Shown here in pieces: positions 34,630 to 45,249 of a stretch of 64,000 bases of DNA (position 1 is the stretch's first letter; every line of letters starts with the position of its first letter). The notes below the pieces were generated by a model that saw nothing but the letters and a program-made list of their open reading frames with translations, did not search any database and was not told the origin of the DNA. Origin of the DNA: Laburnicola sp. R22_1 (taxonomy: Eukaryota > Ascomycota > Dothideomycetes > Pleosporales > Didymosphaeriaceae); assembly GCA_014281115.1 (NCBI GenBank), contig JACONQ010000008.1, forward strand, positions 1,488,001 through 1,552,000, read 5' to 3'. The position numbers and the translations under genes are program-made.

Positions 34630-35060
34630 CTTTAGCATATTCTATTTTCTAGATAGTATATTAGCTATAATATTTATAGTGCCTAGTTAGTATATAGTTT
34701 AATAATAGTATTTAGATAGCTTTTTAGACTAATACGCTTACTATAAAGAGAGCTTACGCTTAGTGCTAAAGTATTTAAGGGCCTAATAATTAGTAATAAT
34801 ATTAAAGGGCTTAGCAGTTTAGAGGCTAATTATTTATACTTTCTATTCTAAAAGGCCCTATATAATTACTAATGTTTTCTTATTATTAATATTATAATTT
34901 AACTTAGTAGGCTTTATTAATTTAGAGTACTATGCAACTAGACGCTAGATACTATTAGGTTAGAGTTAGCTAAGAGAGTCTATATTAATACTATTAGTAG
35001 AGTTAGTTTCTACATAAGTAATCTAATTCTCCCGTAGGGTTAATCCGTGATATTACGTGA
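34630..35060 (-). pseudogene. Gypsy-B RNase H segment
   Basis: Minus-strand translation shows the Ty3/gypsy RNase H pattern: a PTKLNYNINNKKTLVI segment (family: ...YEIYDKELLAI), GLLEWKV, then PFNIITNYQALKYFSTKRKLS (family: I.TDHKAL.YF...K.L). Catalytic D of the TDH motif has become N. Followed upstream by the R3 copy at 35064 and downstream by R1 at 34492. Confidence 0.72.
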
Positions 35061-35063
35061 TCT

Positions 35064-36262
35064 CAGGCTAGCTATTTAACTAACTACTATGTTACGTAAT
35101 TAATAATTTCTTTAATAACATTTTTACTATAATAATAATAATAATTATAATAGTAACTAACCTAACTATTTTATTAACTCTCTTTTATAGTAGATCTCCC
35201 CTTGCAACTAGCAAGCTATATTCTGCCCCCCTAGAATCTTACTACTACCTATCTCCCCTATACTCCCGCCACCGCCGCTTACTCTTACCCTTATTACTAA
35301 GTTGCAGTCCCCCACCTTAATAGCAGCCTAGATAATTGCTACTACCTTAATAAGCTTTTTATACTACTATTACTCCTCTAGTATTTTATATATTATAATA
35401 AACTCTTTCTCCTCTTTGCTCTAGTTCTTACTCTTATAGTCCTTATTATCTTTATTTTTAGTTATATTTTTAGGCCTTCATAGTATAATTTCTATATTAT
35501 ACTATTATTATGTTATAAAGGCTACATCTTTACTAATATTTAGGTACTAAAGGAGTGTCCCATATTCTAGAATTTAAAGGCACAAGGCGCAGCAAATTAG
35601 CGTAAAGATATTACTAATCAGGTACTTAAAAATAAGCTCTAGAGGCCCCTCTAATAATTTATTTAGTTGCATAAGGTTACTAAATCTCTAGGGATTATTC
35701 TTAACTTTGCCTAGCTAGTTATTTATACCTTAACTAAATTTAATAACAGCTATATTGCTATAGGAATTAGACTTAGATATACTATTAGGTTGCTAGAAAG
35801 TAGTTATTATATTACTAGATATAATAGATAAATAGATAAAGATTTAGTATACTAGACGTTACTAATATTGTAAAAGTAGGTAGACTTTATATACTGTGCG
35901 TATAGTAAACTATATTTGCGCTACTACTAAGTTGCGAGCGTAATAACTAAACTATAGTTAAGTATTCTATTGCCTACACTGCTTCTACAGTTGCGACTTT
36001 GTAGTCTACTATAGCTCTTTAATAGTCTACTAGTTAAGAGATAATATATAACTTAGTTATGCTAGATAGTAGACTATTAATTAACTACTATTGCTAATAC
36101 TACTATATAGAAAGTTAATAACAAAAGTATTATTATTTTATGTATATTTTGTTATTACTACTATATACTAGATACTAGGTTTTGGTGCCTCTATTATACT
36201 TCTCTCTATATATAGTGCAGACTTAATCTTAGTTAGAATCTCTACATAACGAAGATCTTTAA
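35064..36262. repeat. R3 repeat copy (~1.2 kb)
   Basis: Runs from CAGGCTAGCTATTTAACTAAC-type start to ACGAAGATCTTTAA, reverse orientation relative to 11272-12504. This is the cleanest full-length R3 copy without a nested insertion. Contains GTTGCAGTCCCCCACCTTAA and CTCCCGCCACCGCCGCTTAC blocks that keep C and G. No open frame. Flanks TACGTGATCT and TAGGTAATCT are a possible but weak TSD. Inserted into gypsy-B pol. Confidence 0.75.
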
Positions 36263-36269
36263 TATAGGT

Positions 36270-38454
36270 AATCTAAAATAGAAAGTACTAGAAAACTAGA
36301 ATATTACTAGCTATAATATACTTTATAGCTTTAAAGGTAGCGCGTTTCTAGTTTCTAAAAGTATAAAAGGCACTATTTTTTAGTAGCTTAATTAGGGGGT
36401 AAACAACCTACCTATAGTAAGAAAGAAAGAAGTAGTAGTAGTTATAAAAGTCTAAAAAGATCTATAATACTTTAAGTATTATAGGGCTTTTTTATTTCTA
36501 TATTATAGTAGTCTTTATAAGGTCCTTATAAATTCCTTTAGTACTAATAATATATTCAAAGAACTTAGTTTCTATTATAGCAAATTTATATTTCTTAAAA
36601 TTAAATTAGCTTAGAAATTAGTGTCCCTTAAGCAGATTAGGATTTTGCAGACATATTCTTTGTATTCTAAAGGATTCTTAAAAACAATAAGGATATTATT
36701 AATATATACTATATAGAAGTTATCTAAATAATTGCCTAGAACACTATAAATAAACTATTAAAAAGTAGTAGGACTATTTTAAAGACTAAAGGGTAAGACC
36801 TTATACTTATAATTTCTATACTAGATTTAAAAGTAGTTATCGCTTTAGTCTCTATAGTAAGCTAGATTTAGTAGAATACTTAGCAAATATTAAGCTTAGT
36901 AAAGAGTTTTACTATATAGAGGCATATAAGTATCCCCTTAATAAGTAAAATTACTATAATATTCTTTTTAGTAATAGTATTAAGCTAGTAGTAATTAATA
37001 TAAAAGCGCTAATTTTTACTAAGCTTTTTAGCAAATAACACTAGTAAAGCAAAGCTAGCGTTACTAGAGATAATAAACCTATGCTTAATATAGTTATTAA
37101 TATAGACTTTAAAGAGTTTAAGATGCTTTAAGAATATACTATATAAAGATAAGGTAGTAAGCGTAGATAGGTCTTTAGCAAGGTTAATATAGTCATTAAT
37201 ACCTTTTTAATAAGGTAAGAGGCTGTTAGAATTTAATTTTAAAAAATAGGTAGGCTCTACTCTAGTGTATCCTAGCTAAGGGAGCACTTATTCTATCTTA
37301 GCAAGTAGGTTAGCTTAGTACTTATTATCTAGGCTATGCATCTCGCTCTTACAGTCCTTAATAGGTTTAGCTAGCTTATAGGGACTAGTATAACTAATAC
37401 TTATATTAGACTTATAGCTAATATTTAAAGCAAAGGCTATAGCACTTACTATATTAATATTAAAACTAGTAGTATATAATTATTTCTACGCTAGCGCCTA
37501 AATAGATTTTAGAAGGTTAGCCAGATTCTATAGGTCTAGTAAGTTTACTAAACGTAAATTATTATTTATTTTCTATAAGTTCTCCTTTTATAGTTGTAAT
37601 TTAGTAGAATAGAAGAGAACTAATCTAGATTATTCTAACTAGGGTACTTTTAATTAAATAGTTAATTTCTATAAAAGCTATTTAATTAATAGATTAGTTT
37701 CTTTAGTAAAATTATAGTCTCTAGGTCTAACAAATAAAATAGCAACTAGGTAATACATAATATTGTCATGTAGTTCTACTAGCGCTTCCATTTGACACTG
37801 ACTTTTTTATAAAAACATGAACTATTACTATAACAAATAGAAACACAAAAAGGTAGCCGTTCTAAGTAATACCTAGATTCTACTATATATTATCTAGGGG
37901 TTAGTTTTACTAGTAGATTTCTTAGGTAGTAGAGATAAGGTAACTAGTAGGCAATTTATTATCTAATAGTTCTTTATCTAAGAAAGGTAGCTCTTTAGCC
38001 TTAACACTACTATCTCTATTAAAGTTATTCTTATAGCTTAGTTTCTAGTAAGCCTTTAAGTCTATTCTAATAACTAAGATAGTAGGGCTAGGAAGCTAGC
38101 TAGAAATTTTCTTAAAGACACTCTAGTTAGCTTTAAATAAGCAAGCCTTTTAGTAGGTATAATTCTACTTTGTAAGTAGGCTATCCCTTTAGGTAGCATT
38201 ATTCTTGTAGAAAAGATTAGATAGGGAAGAAGCCTATAGTAGAATAAGATTAGTAGTAAAGGTTAGACTCTTATTATCTTCCTCATAAAGACAGTAGTCC
38301 TAAGTATTAACTAGGCAGTTAGCTTATTTAAAAAATTTCCTGCTAATAATAAGATTATAGTTCCTTATTTTATAGAAAATAAACTATATAGTAATACTAT
38401 ATCTATTAATTTTAAGCTAGACTATAAAAAAGCTGTTTACTTTTTAACAAAGAA
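36270..38454 (-). pseudogene. Gypsy-B reverse transcriptase and upstream pol relic
   Basis: RT is clear at about 36600-37260 on the minus strand: NYKYKVLPFSL*NSPTTF (family: YLVMPFGLTNAPATF), then YIVYINDILIVFKNPLEY, the YxDD box with D changed to N, then EYKEYV. Further upstream, toward 38454, protease and gag should lie, but I could not mark them with confidence. The RNase H and integrase parts follow after insertions at 35064, 34492, 34116 and 32594. Confidence 0.72.
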
Positions 38455-38636
38455 AAATAAGCTAGAATCTTAGATTTAGTAAGTAAAGTGAATAGGCTTA
38501 CTATATAAAAAAAGAGGCTAAAAGGCTAAACTATATATACGCTTATAAGAAAAAGAAGTAGGGCTAAAATAGTACTACTTATATAATTATAGGTATATAA
38601 TTATACCTAGTTAGAGCTTTACTTTTATAACATACC
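38455..38636. repeat. LTR- or leader-like repeat shared with 1645-1832
   Basis: See the match at 1645-1832 (AGCTAGAATCTTAGATTTAG, AAAGAGGCTAAAAGGC, TATATACGCTTATAAGAAAA, TAGTTAGAGC). Position upstream of the gypsy-B relic suggests its 5' LTR or leader. Confidence 0.5.
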
Positions 38637-38639
38637 CTC

Positions 38640-41226
38640 TAGGTAGGCTGCATAAGCAGTGCACCTACCTACGTAAGAAGGCTTAAAATAATCCTACCTC
38701 TAATTAGCTTATAGGTTAAGTACTTAATTAAGCAACTAATTACTTATAATAGCGCAATTTAAGCGTTCATAGTCATATAAGCCTATAATAGCCTTTTATT
38801 AATAATAACACTTTGTCTATCTACTCTCTATGCCCTCTCTTAGTTCTCCTAGTTAGTTTTTCTATAGAAGTAAGTTAATCGCCCCACCTCTATTTTCTAC
38901 TTAATAAGTATTAACTATTAACTAAAATATATATAATATATTAATTCGCATGTTTATTAAATTTTAAGCAAAACTTTGTTAATACAAGCTTAAGTATAAG
39001 GCTAAAGAATAATAAGAATAAATTGCTTAACCTCCCTCTTTAATACGCTGCTCTAGTTGCCTATTAAATTAGGCTTCTAGTAAGGGCTCTACTAATCCTC
39101 TAAGTATATATATAAGAACTAAAAAGAAGGTAATATAATACAAATACGCTTAAACTATAACGCTTAAGTAATTTAAGCCTATTAAGAAAACTATCTAATT
39201 TTGTAAGAAAACTCTAAAGTTAAAAAATAATAATTAAGTTGCCTTTATAGCTAAACCATTAAGTAAAGCTAAGTTTATAATTAGTTCTAAAACTTCTATA
39301 AATAAAAAAGTAAGAAAGACAAGATTAGTTTAGCTTCTTAAATATATAGGCCTAAGCGTAGGTATTTATATATTAAATACTTTAGATCTAGTCTTTCTAG
39401 TAGCTTAGATAGTAGGTATTTTAAAAATGTGTTAAGTAAATGCTTAAATACTTATTATTATTATTATATATTTAGTCATATGTATAAGCCTTTATATAAA
39501 TCCTAATCCTTTTTAGTAATTCTTCTATGCTAATACTCTCTAGACTTATAAAGCTCAAAGAAATACGCTAGTTTAGTTAATATTAAGTAATTAATAATTT
39601 AGTATATAATTATTTTCACTTTCTCTAATTATTTATTAATTTAAGTAGTACTAATCTTCTTACCCTAATTTTATAAAGCGTTTCAAAGATTGCTTAATAA
39701 TATACTTAAGTAAAAATATATAAAGAAAAGTAGTACTTTATCTTCTAATCTCTTCTTAAGGAAGAATAGCGAGCACTAATCTCCTTTAGGAGATTATAGC
39801 ACTATTATACTAGTTAAGGATACCCCTATACGTTAGATTAATCTTACTTAAATAAGTCTATCTAATTAAGCACTTTTATTCTATAATATAAATTATTCTA
39901 TATTAACACTTAATTACGGTTTATAGAGTTAGGATGTTTAGTATAGTGCTACTTAGACTAGTTTAGGTGCACTATAAGGTTATATAATTACAAATCAGTT
40001 AATTAACTAACCTTTTAATTAATATATTAGTGTCCTTATAGCTATAATTAATGCGCAGCAATCTGCTTAGGTTACTAGCGTTTATAATCTATTTTATTTA
40101 CTTATTTATACTCTATATAAGATTGCTTAGTCTTAGTTATTAAAGATATAGGTTACTTAAATAACTAATAACTCCTTAAAGGGTCAGTCTAATACTCTAG
40201 CTAAAATTAATTATTGCACTCTTTTAAGTAAAGCTTAATATACTTTAATTAAGGCTATATAGTTATTGCTTTTAAAGGATATTATAGTGCACGTCTTAGA
40301 CTTAACTAGATAGGCTAGTATAGTAACTACTTAATTTAATTAAAAGTTAGGTACATCCTTCTAGTAGACAATTGTAGATTTAGTTAATTATATTACTTAT
40401 TTACAAAGAGACATCATTACTTATTCTTAATCCTTAACGTTAATTATTTAAAAGGATTAGGGTTGTCTAATTATTTCTAATTAAGGTTTATCTTAGTTAG
40501 CTAATACTAGTACTTTTGTTAATAATCTTTAAGTACAACTTAAGTATTATGCTTCTTTTAATAATTAATAATAATTTCAAAAGCTGTATAATTTTAGAGA
40601 TCTATTTAGCTAATATAGTATAAATCCTAAGGATTGTTTAACTTAGTGCGCTTTAATAGTTAGTAATTAACTGCTTAGTCCTTATAATTGCTCTAGGACT
40701 ACTAGTTTTACTTACTAGGGTAGTGGATAGGGTGTTTAAACTACTTATAAGTCTCCTTGTCCCTAGTATAGAACTTTCTTTAGTAGAGTGCTAATTATTT
40801 AGGGCCTTTAGCTGCTAGCTCTGATCTAGCTAATAAGCTACTTACAGATATTGCACTATCTATTAAGTGGCCCTAATTTTAGGCTAAGAACGCTAATCTC
40901 TTTAGTATTAATAACGTTAATTTAGAGAGAGGATTATCTCCTTATATTTTACTAAAGGAACTAATAGACCTAAAGAGTGCTCCCTACTATAGCTAGACTA
41001 ATTAAGAGAAATTTAGCCTACAGTGTTATAAGTCTACTTATAATATTTTATATACTTATTAAGCTATTTAGTATTTTTTTAAAGAAATAATTAGCTAAAT
41101 CTACTTTAGATTATATATACTAGATAGACGTTAGTCTGCGCTGATTAAGTTTTATATTAGAATCTTATTTATATAAGTCTACTTAATAGGTAGTAGCTTT
41201 ATACAGCTTAAATTTATAATTAATTT
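38640..41226. other. Unclassified degenerate sequence, probably including copia-D 3' LTR
   Basis: Lies downstream (in copia-D sense) of the copia-D stop near 41227. A plus-strand reading at about 40500-41050 gives a Gln/Asn/Ser-rich peptide with QQQFQKLYNFRD and few true stops. The minus strand gives no motif. It may hold the copia-D 3' LTR and part of another element. No boundaries can be set. Confidence 0.3.
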
Positions 41227-41703
41227 ATAACTTATACTTCCTTTATAATAAGTCTACTTATATTCTTAAAATTTAAAAGCTTTTTAAAGTAAGTAAACTA
41301 CTATTAAGTAAGCGCTTTTATAAGTCTATCTACTAGTACATTGCTTATTTGTAGATAAGTAACCTTAAATAATCCTTTTGCATACTCTTAATATAGCTAT
41401 ATATTATAGATATTAATATAGCGGAGGCAAGTATTTATGCGCTTATTTTTTCTAATAACTAGTTAAATTATTTGTTAATTATTATAGAAAATATTGTATA
41501 TACATTTTAAATTAAGCTTAAGTTCCTTAAAGAACTGCTTTAGTACTATTACTTTTTTACTTATATACTTAAGTATAAGTAGCTTATTCTTAGTAGTAAA
41601 GGTTATAACTATACTCTAATAAGTAGTCTTTTAGAGTATTGCTTTACTATAGAATATAACTATATAGCTATAAGATAATTTCTAAGTTTTTAAATTATTT
41701 ATA

Positions 41704-41816
41704 TGTGTTGTTAAATTATCTACCTAGGGGTAGAACGACAAAGGCTTTCATCTCAAATAGCATGACAAAAAAAGCAGAGCCCCCTACTAAATAATTAAAA
41801 AAGAGCGTAAAAGGTA
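41704..41816 (-). repeat. R1 copy (113 bp) with perfect 14 bp TSD
   Basis: TTAAATTATTTATA at 41690-41703 and 41817-41830. The element starts TGTGTTGTTAAATTATC, contains CTACCTAGGGGTAG and GCAGAGCCCCCT, and ends GCGTAAAAGGTA, lacking the last ~10 bases of the 125 bp copy. It lies just inside the copia-D RNase H relic. Confidence 0.9.
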
Positions 41817-42354
41817 TTAAATTATTTATAAATAACATATTACCGCAAATTATAAGATTAGATTTATTATATTAGCTATACTAAATACACTACTAGCGTG
41901 TTCTTTAAAGATATATAATTACTTAATTAACTATAATAAAGTATTATTTACATAAATCTATTAGAAAGTGCAAGAGCCTTAAAATAGTAAACGCAATATC
42001 AGGCCTAAGTATAATTAATATATAGCATTAAGCTGACGCATTTCTAGTAGTTCTTAATCTCTTCCTTAGTTGCTTCTCTAGTATTATTTATAAGCTCTTC
42101 TAATAGAAGAGGCGTAATAGGAAAGCTTTCACTATCTTTAAGATTAAACCTTTTATAATGTTATTAATATATATAGTATAAATAAGCGTAACTATTCTAT
42201 TTCTATAATCTTAATTTACTTAAACACTTAAAAGTATTTAACTACTTTATAGTTTTTTTCTTATATTTATTTTAACCTAACTTTAGAGCTTATATACCTC
42301 TACTTTATAAGCTTTATTAAAGATTAGAAGTATATTATTAATATAAAAGAGTAT

Positions 42355-42480
42355 GTGGTATTAATTTATCTATATAGAGGTGGGACAACAAAGGCTTTCA
42401 TCTTAAATAACATAGCAAAAAAAGCAGAGCCCCTACTTAATAATTAAAACGAGTGTAGAAAAGATAATTATAAAAAAAAG
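42355..42480 (-). repeat. R1 copy (126 bp) with 12 bp TSD
   Basis: ATAAAAGAGTAT (42343-42354) and ATAGAAGAGTAT (42481-42492) differ by one A/G. Contains GGTGGGACAACAAAGGCTTT and GCAGAGCCCCTA, and ends in TAATTATAAAAAAAAG. Inserted in copia-D. Confidence 0.85.
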
Positions 42481-42724
42481 ATAGAAGAGTATTAAGGTTA
42501 TGTAGTCTTTGCTTATAAATAAATAATATTCTTTTTTTGCTATAATAAGTCCTATAGGTCTTAGCAATTCTAAGAACTTCTTATACTAGTGTAGTATCAA
42601 GTCTCTTAATTTATATAGAGCTTAATTAAGTAATAAGCACTTGCTATATTGCTTAAACCTATTTAGAAGCTTATAAATAACTAGGTTCTTAGCTATATTA
42701 TAAGTGTTTAAGAACGCTTCTACT

Positions 42725-42991
42725 ATTATAAAGAATACTTCGCGCACGTTCTGTACACAGTATAATGCTATAAGAGAGAGCTATAGATATACTAAAAAAC
42801 GCTATAAATTAGAGTTAAGTAATAAGACTAGTTTAGTAACTATTTAAAAACACTATTTATAAGTATGTGCAAATTAGCTGGCCCCTTCTAATAGAGTTAA
42901 TTACGAGCTGTACTATAGTCCACAGGTACCAAAGTTAACAACGATAACATAACGCAGCTGCCTGTACACAAAGTATAAAAATTCGCCACTA
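42725..42991 (-). repeat. R4 short copy (267 bp) with perfect 12 bp TSD
   Basis: AACGCTTCTACT at 42713-42724 and 42992-43003. The 267 bp correspond to one end of the 1.35 kb R4 elements (TATAAAGAATACTTCGCGCA to AAAATTCGCCACTA). Keeps many C and G (AACGATAACATAACGCAGC), so it is less mutated than the long copies. Inserted in copia-D. Confidence 0.87.
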
Positions 42992-43063
42992 AACGCTTCT
43001 ACTCTATTATATTAAATAATCTCTAGATTATTTTCTACTATAATTGCTATTATAGTTCTAAAT

Positions 43064-43262
43064 CTTACCGATGGTTTTGTATGTGGATTTTTTTAGTCAG
43101 AGTAGACGCGCCAAGCCCGCCAAACTCGCTTAGCTCGCTTATAACGCGCTAACCCCTTTTTATTAATACCTTAAAACATTTTCCTATGCATATAACAGCA
43201 GGAGAAATATCTGCTATTATTGTAATATTTTTATTAGAAACCCCTTAGTCGCAAAAGAAAAC
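43064..43262 (+). repeat. R2 reference copy (199 bp) with 14 bp TSD
   Basis: TTATAGTTCTAAAT (43050-43063) and TTATAGTCCTAAAT (43263-43276) differ by one T/C. The unit starts CTTACCGATGGTTTTG, has a GC-rich part (GACGCGCCAAGCCCGCC, GCGCTAACCCC followed by a T5 run), and ends CTTAGTCGCAAAAGAAAAC. No inverted termini. Truncated relatives at 227, 20545 and 29102 all keep the A-rich end, which I take as 3'. Inserted in copia-D. Confidence 0.87.
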
Positions 43263-44880
43263 TTATAGTCCTAAATAACTATACTATAAGTATTGCTGCG
43301 TAGGTTAACTGTAGCAAGTTCCTATTCTAGAGATTACTTTTTATATTAATTTAATCCTTACACTTTAGAGAGTACTTATTTTAATTAAACTTATAGGTCT
43401 AAACCTACTTTAATAGGAGTAGTTATCTAATAGCTTATACTTTATAAATTACTATTTAGGTTTCTTTCTTATTTAGTATACTAATTTTAATATAAAAGGC
43501 TTGCGTAAAGTACTTTCTATGTAGATATTTAGTAAGGTGTTTTTATAAGGTAGGTAGCTTTAGTAGCTTATCTCTATATAAATAAGTAGAAGGCAATACT
43601 AGTAGCATTCTTTTAAGCATTACTATAGCAACTATAGAATTTATTATAGTGTACTTTTAGTGCTTATTTTAGGCTTTTTATACTCCTAAAATATATATAA
43701 ATAGAAAGTTATTTTAAAGATTGTTTATTATATACCTAGCGATTAGTGCATATATGCCTAACCTATCCCCTAGATAACTAGTAGTATTATTATATTAATT
43801 ATAATATTTTTATTATTAAAAAGGCAAATAGTCCTAAACGCGCGTATTTTTATTATTATCTTAGAGTCCTTTACTTAATTTTATAAGTGCTTAATCTTAC
43901 GTTTACCTTTAGCTTATTAATAGTTTATCTACTTCCTTTAGCGTAGTTAAGCTTCTAAGGCTAGATTAAAAGGCAGCTATAAAGCTCTTAGTCTTTACAC
44001 TGTAGAGAAAATACTTTCTAGAGTTTAATAGGCTAGCTTATCTAAACTAGTGTATGTTCTAGTAACTATTAGTCTCCTTATAATTTTTTAACTTATTATA
44101 CCCTAGATTTCCTAGCTTTAATATCTTTTTAGGGATTATAAGTCTTGTATACTTACTTTAAACTATATAATTTTATAACTGCTTACTAGCTAAGCTCGCT
44201 ACCTGTATATTAGCCCTATTAGCTACTTAATTACTAGCCTAGCTAGCTAAGCTCTTAGATTGCTAGATAGGAATACTATTCTCTGCTTGCTTAGTACTTA
44301 CTTACTTATTTAGTATAGTAAGGAGATTAAGATTATTTACTAACTTTTTTTAACTTATTAATTTTCCCTTATATAGGACTTTAATAATCGTTACTACTTC
44401 TTTATAGGATATGCCTTAATTAGCTTTACCCTTATAGAATAATAATTTATTTAATATAATATTATATATCGTAATTACCTAATTAAGTACTAGGATCTAT
44501 ATCCTATAGAAACTTAATGTTCTATAACTAACTAGATATTTAATATAGCCCCTAGGATTTACTTTAAATCCTTGCTTATTATACCCTACTACTTAATCCC
44601 TTTTTAAAGAATATACTTAATAACTATAGGTATAAATTATACTTTAATTAAGATAAAGATTAGCTATTTATACTTATGCTTAAGTAGGCTTCTACTAATA
44701 GAAATACTGCCTAAACTAATTTTTAAGCACTTTGTCTAGTGCTTAAAAAGTATATAGAGCTAATAGGCTCTTTATAAAAAGTGGATAAATAGCTAAAAAT
44801 ATAATTGAGTTAGTAGTATTAAACTAGTTAACTAATTTTCATAAACTAGCTACCTAGTAATCTATAGACAAAATAATTTA

Positions 44881-45249
44881 GACTAACGAACACTTAGCTT
44901 TATATAGTTTAATTATGTCTTTAACTTTTCTGTGTGCTAGTGTTGTAAATTAATGTTTAAACTATTATTTTATACTAGTGTTTTATATGCAATAGTGTTA
45001 TATATATAAGCCAGTATTTTATATACAAACTATTAGCTTCCCAAATACCTTTTTTAACCTTTTTAATAGTTTAAGGTTAAAGTAGATTAAGATAGAAGAT
45101 TATTATGTATATTTGTACTGCGCCTAATTCTAATTAAAGACTAACCTTAAATATGCTAACGCACTAATAGTTTAAAACTTACTTGCACCCTATACTCTAT
45201 AAGCTTCTAGCCATAACGCAAAGTTTACTTACAGTATATATAGTACATC
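44881..45249. other. AT-rich spacer with repeats resembling 55674-55720
   Basis: CTAGTGTTTTATATGCAA (about 44983-45000) and CCAGTATTTTATATACAAAC (about 45012) echo the short tandem array beside the copia-B LTR at 55674. No LTR border of gypsy-2 could be defined here. Confidence 0.35.

Larger units (their letters stand above)
41227..44880 (-). pseudogene. Copia-D pol relic (integrase, RT, RNase H) with four small insertions
   Basis: Minus-strand Ty1/copia. RNase H C-terminus at 41227-41690: EYAKGLFKVTYL, NVLVDRLIKALT, then FKKLLNFKNISRLIIKEV and a stop (family: MPADGLTKAL...F...LGL). RT/RNase H linker at about 41830-42100 (LYLGLILRLLF, FSIANIINLIL). Integrase-RT linker near 44400-44560 (LVGYRTLSFYRIWI-type, VITIYNIILN). 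Insertions with TSDs lie at 41704, 42355, 42725 and 43064. Removing them would leave a collinear gene, still with many stops. The N-terminal part beyond 44880 is not recognisable. Confidence 0.72.

Noticed and set aside
35064..36262. R3 as a solo LTR
   Set aside because: Ends are not TG...CA, the TSDs are 11-15 bp instead of 4-6 bp, and a 182 bp partial form inserts with its own TSD.
41704..41816. R1 as a MITE (miniature inverted-repeat element)
   Set aside because: No terminal inverted repeats were found, and TSD lengths vary from 10 to 14 bp between copies, unlike the fixed duplications of TIR transposons.
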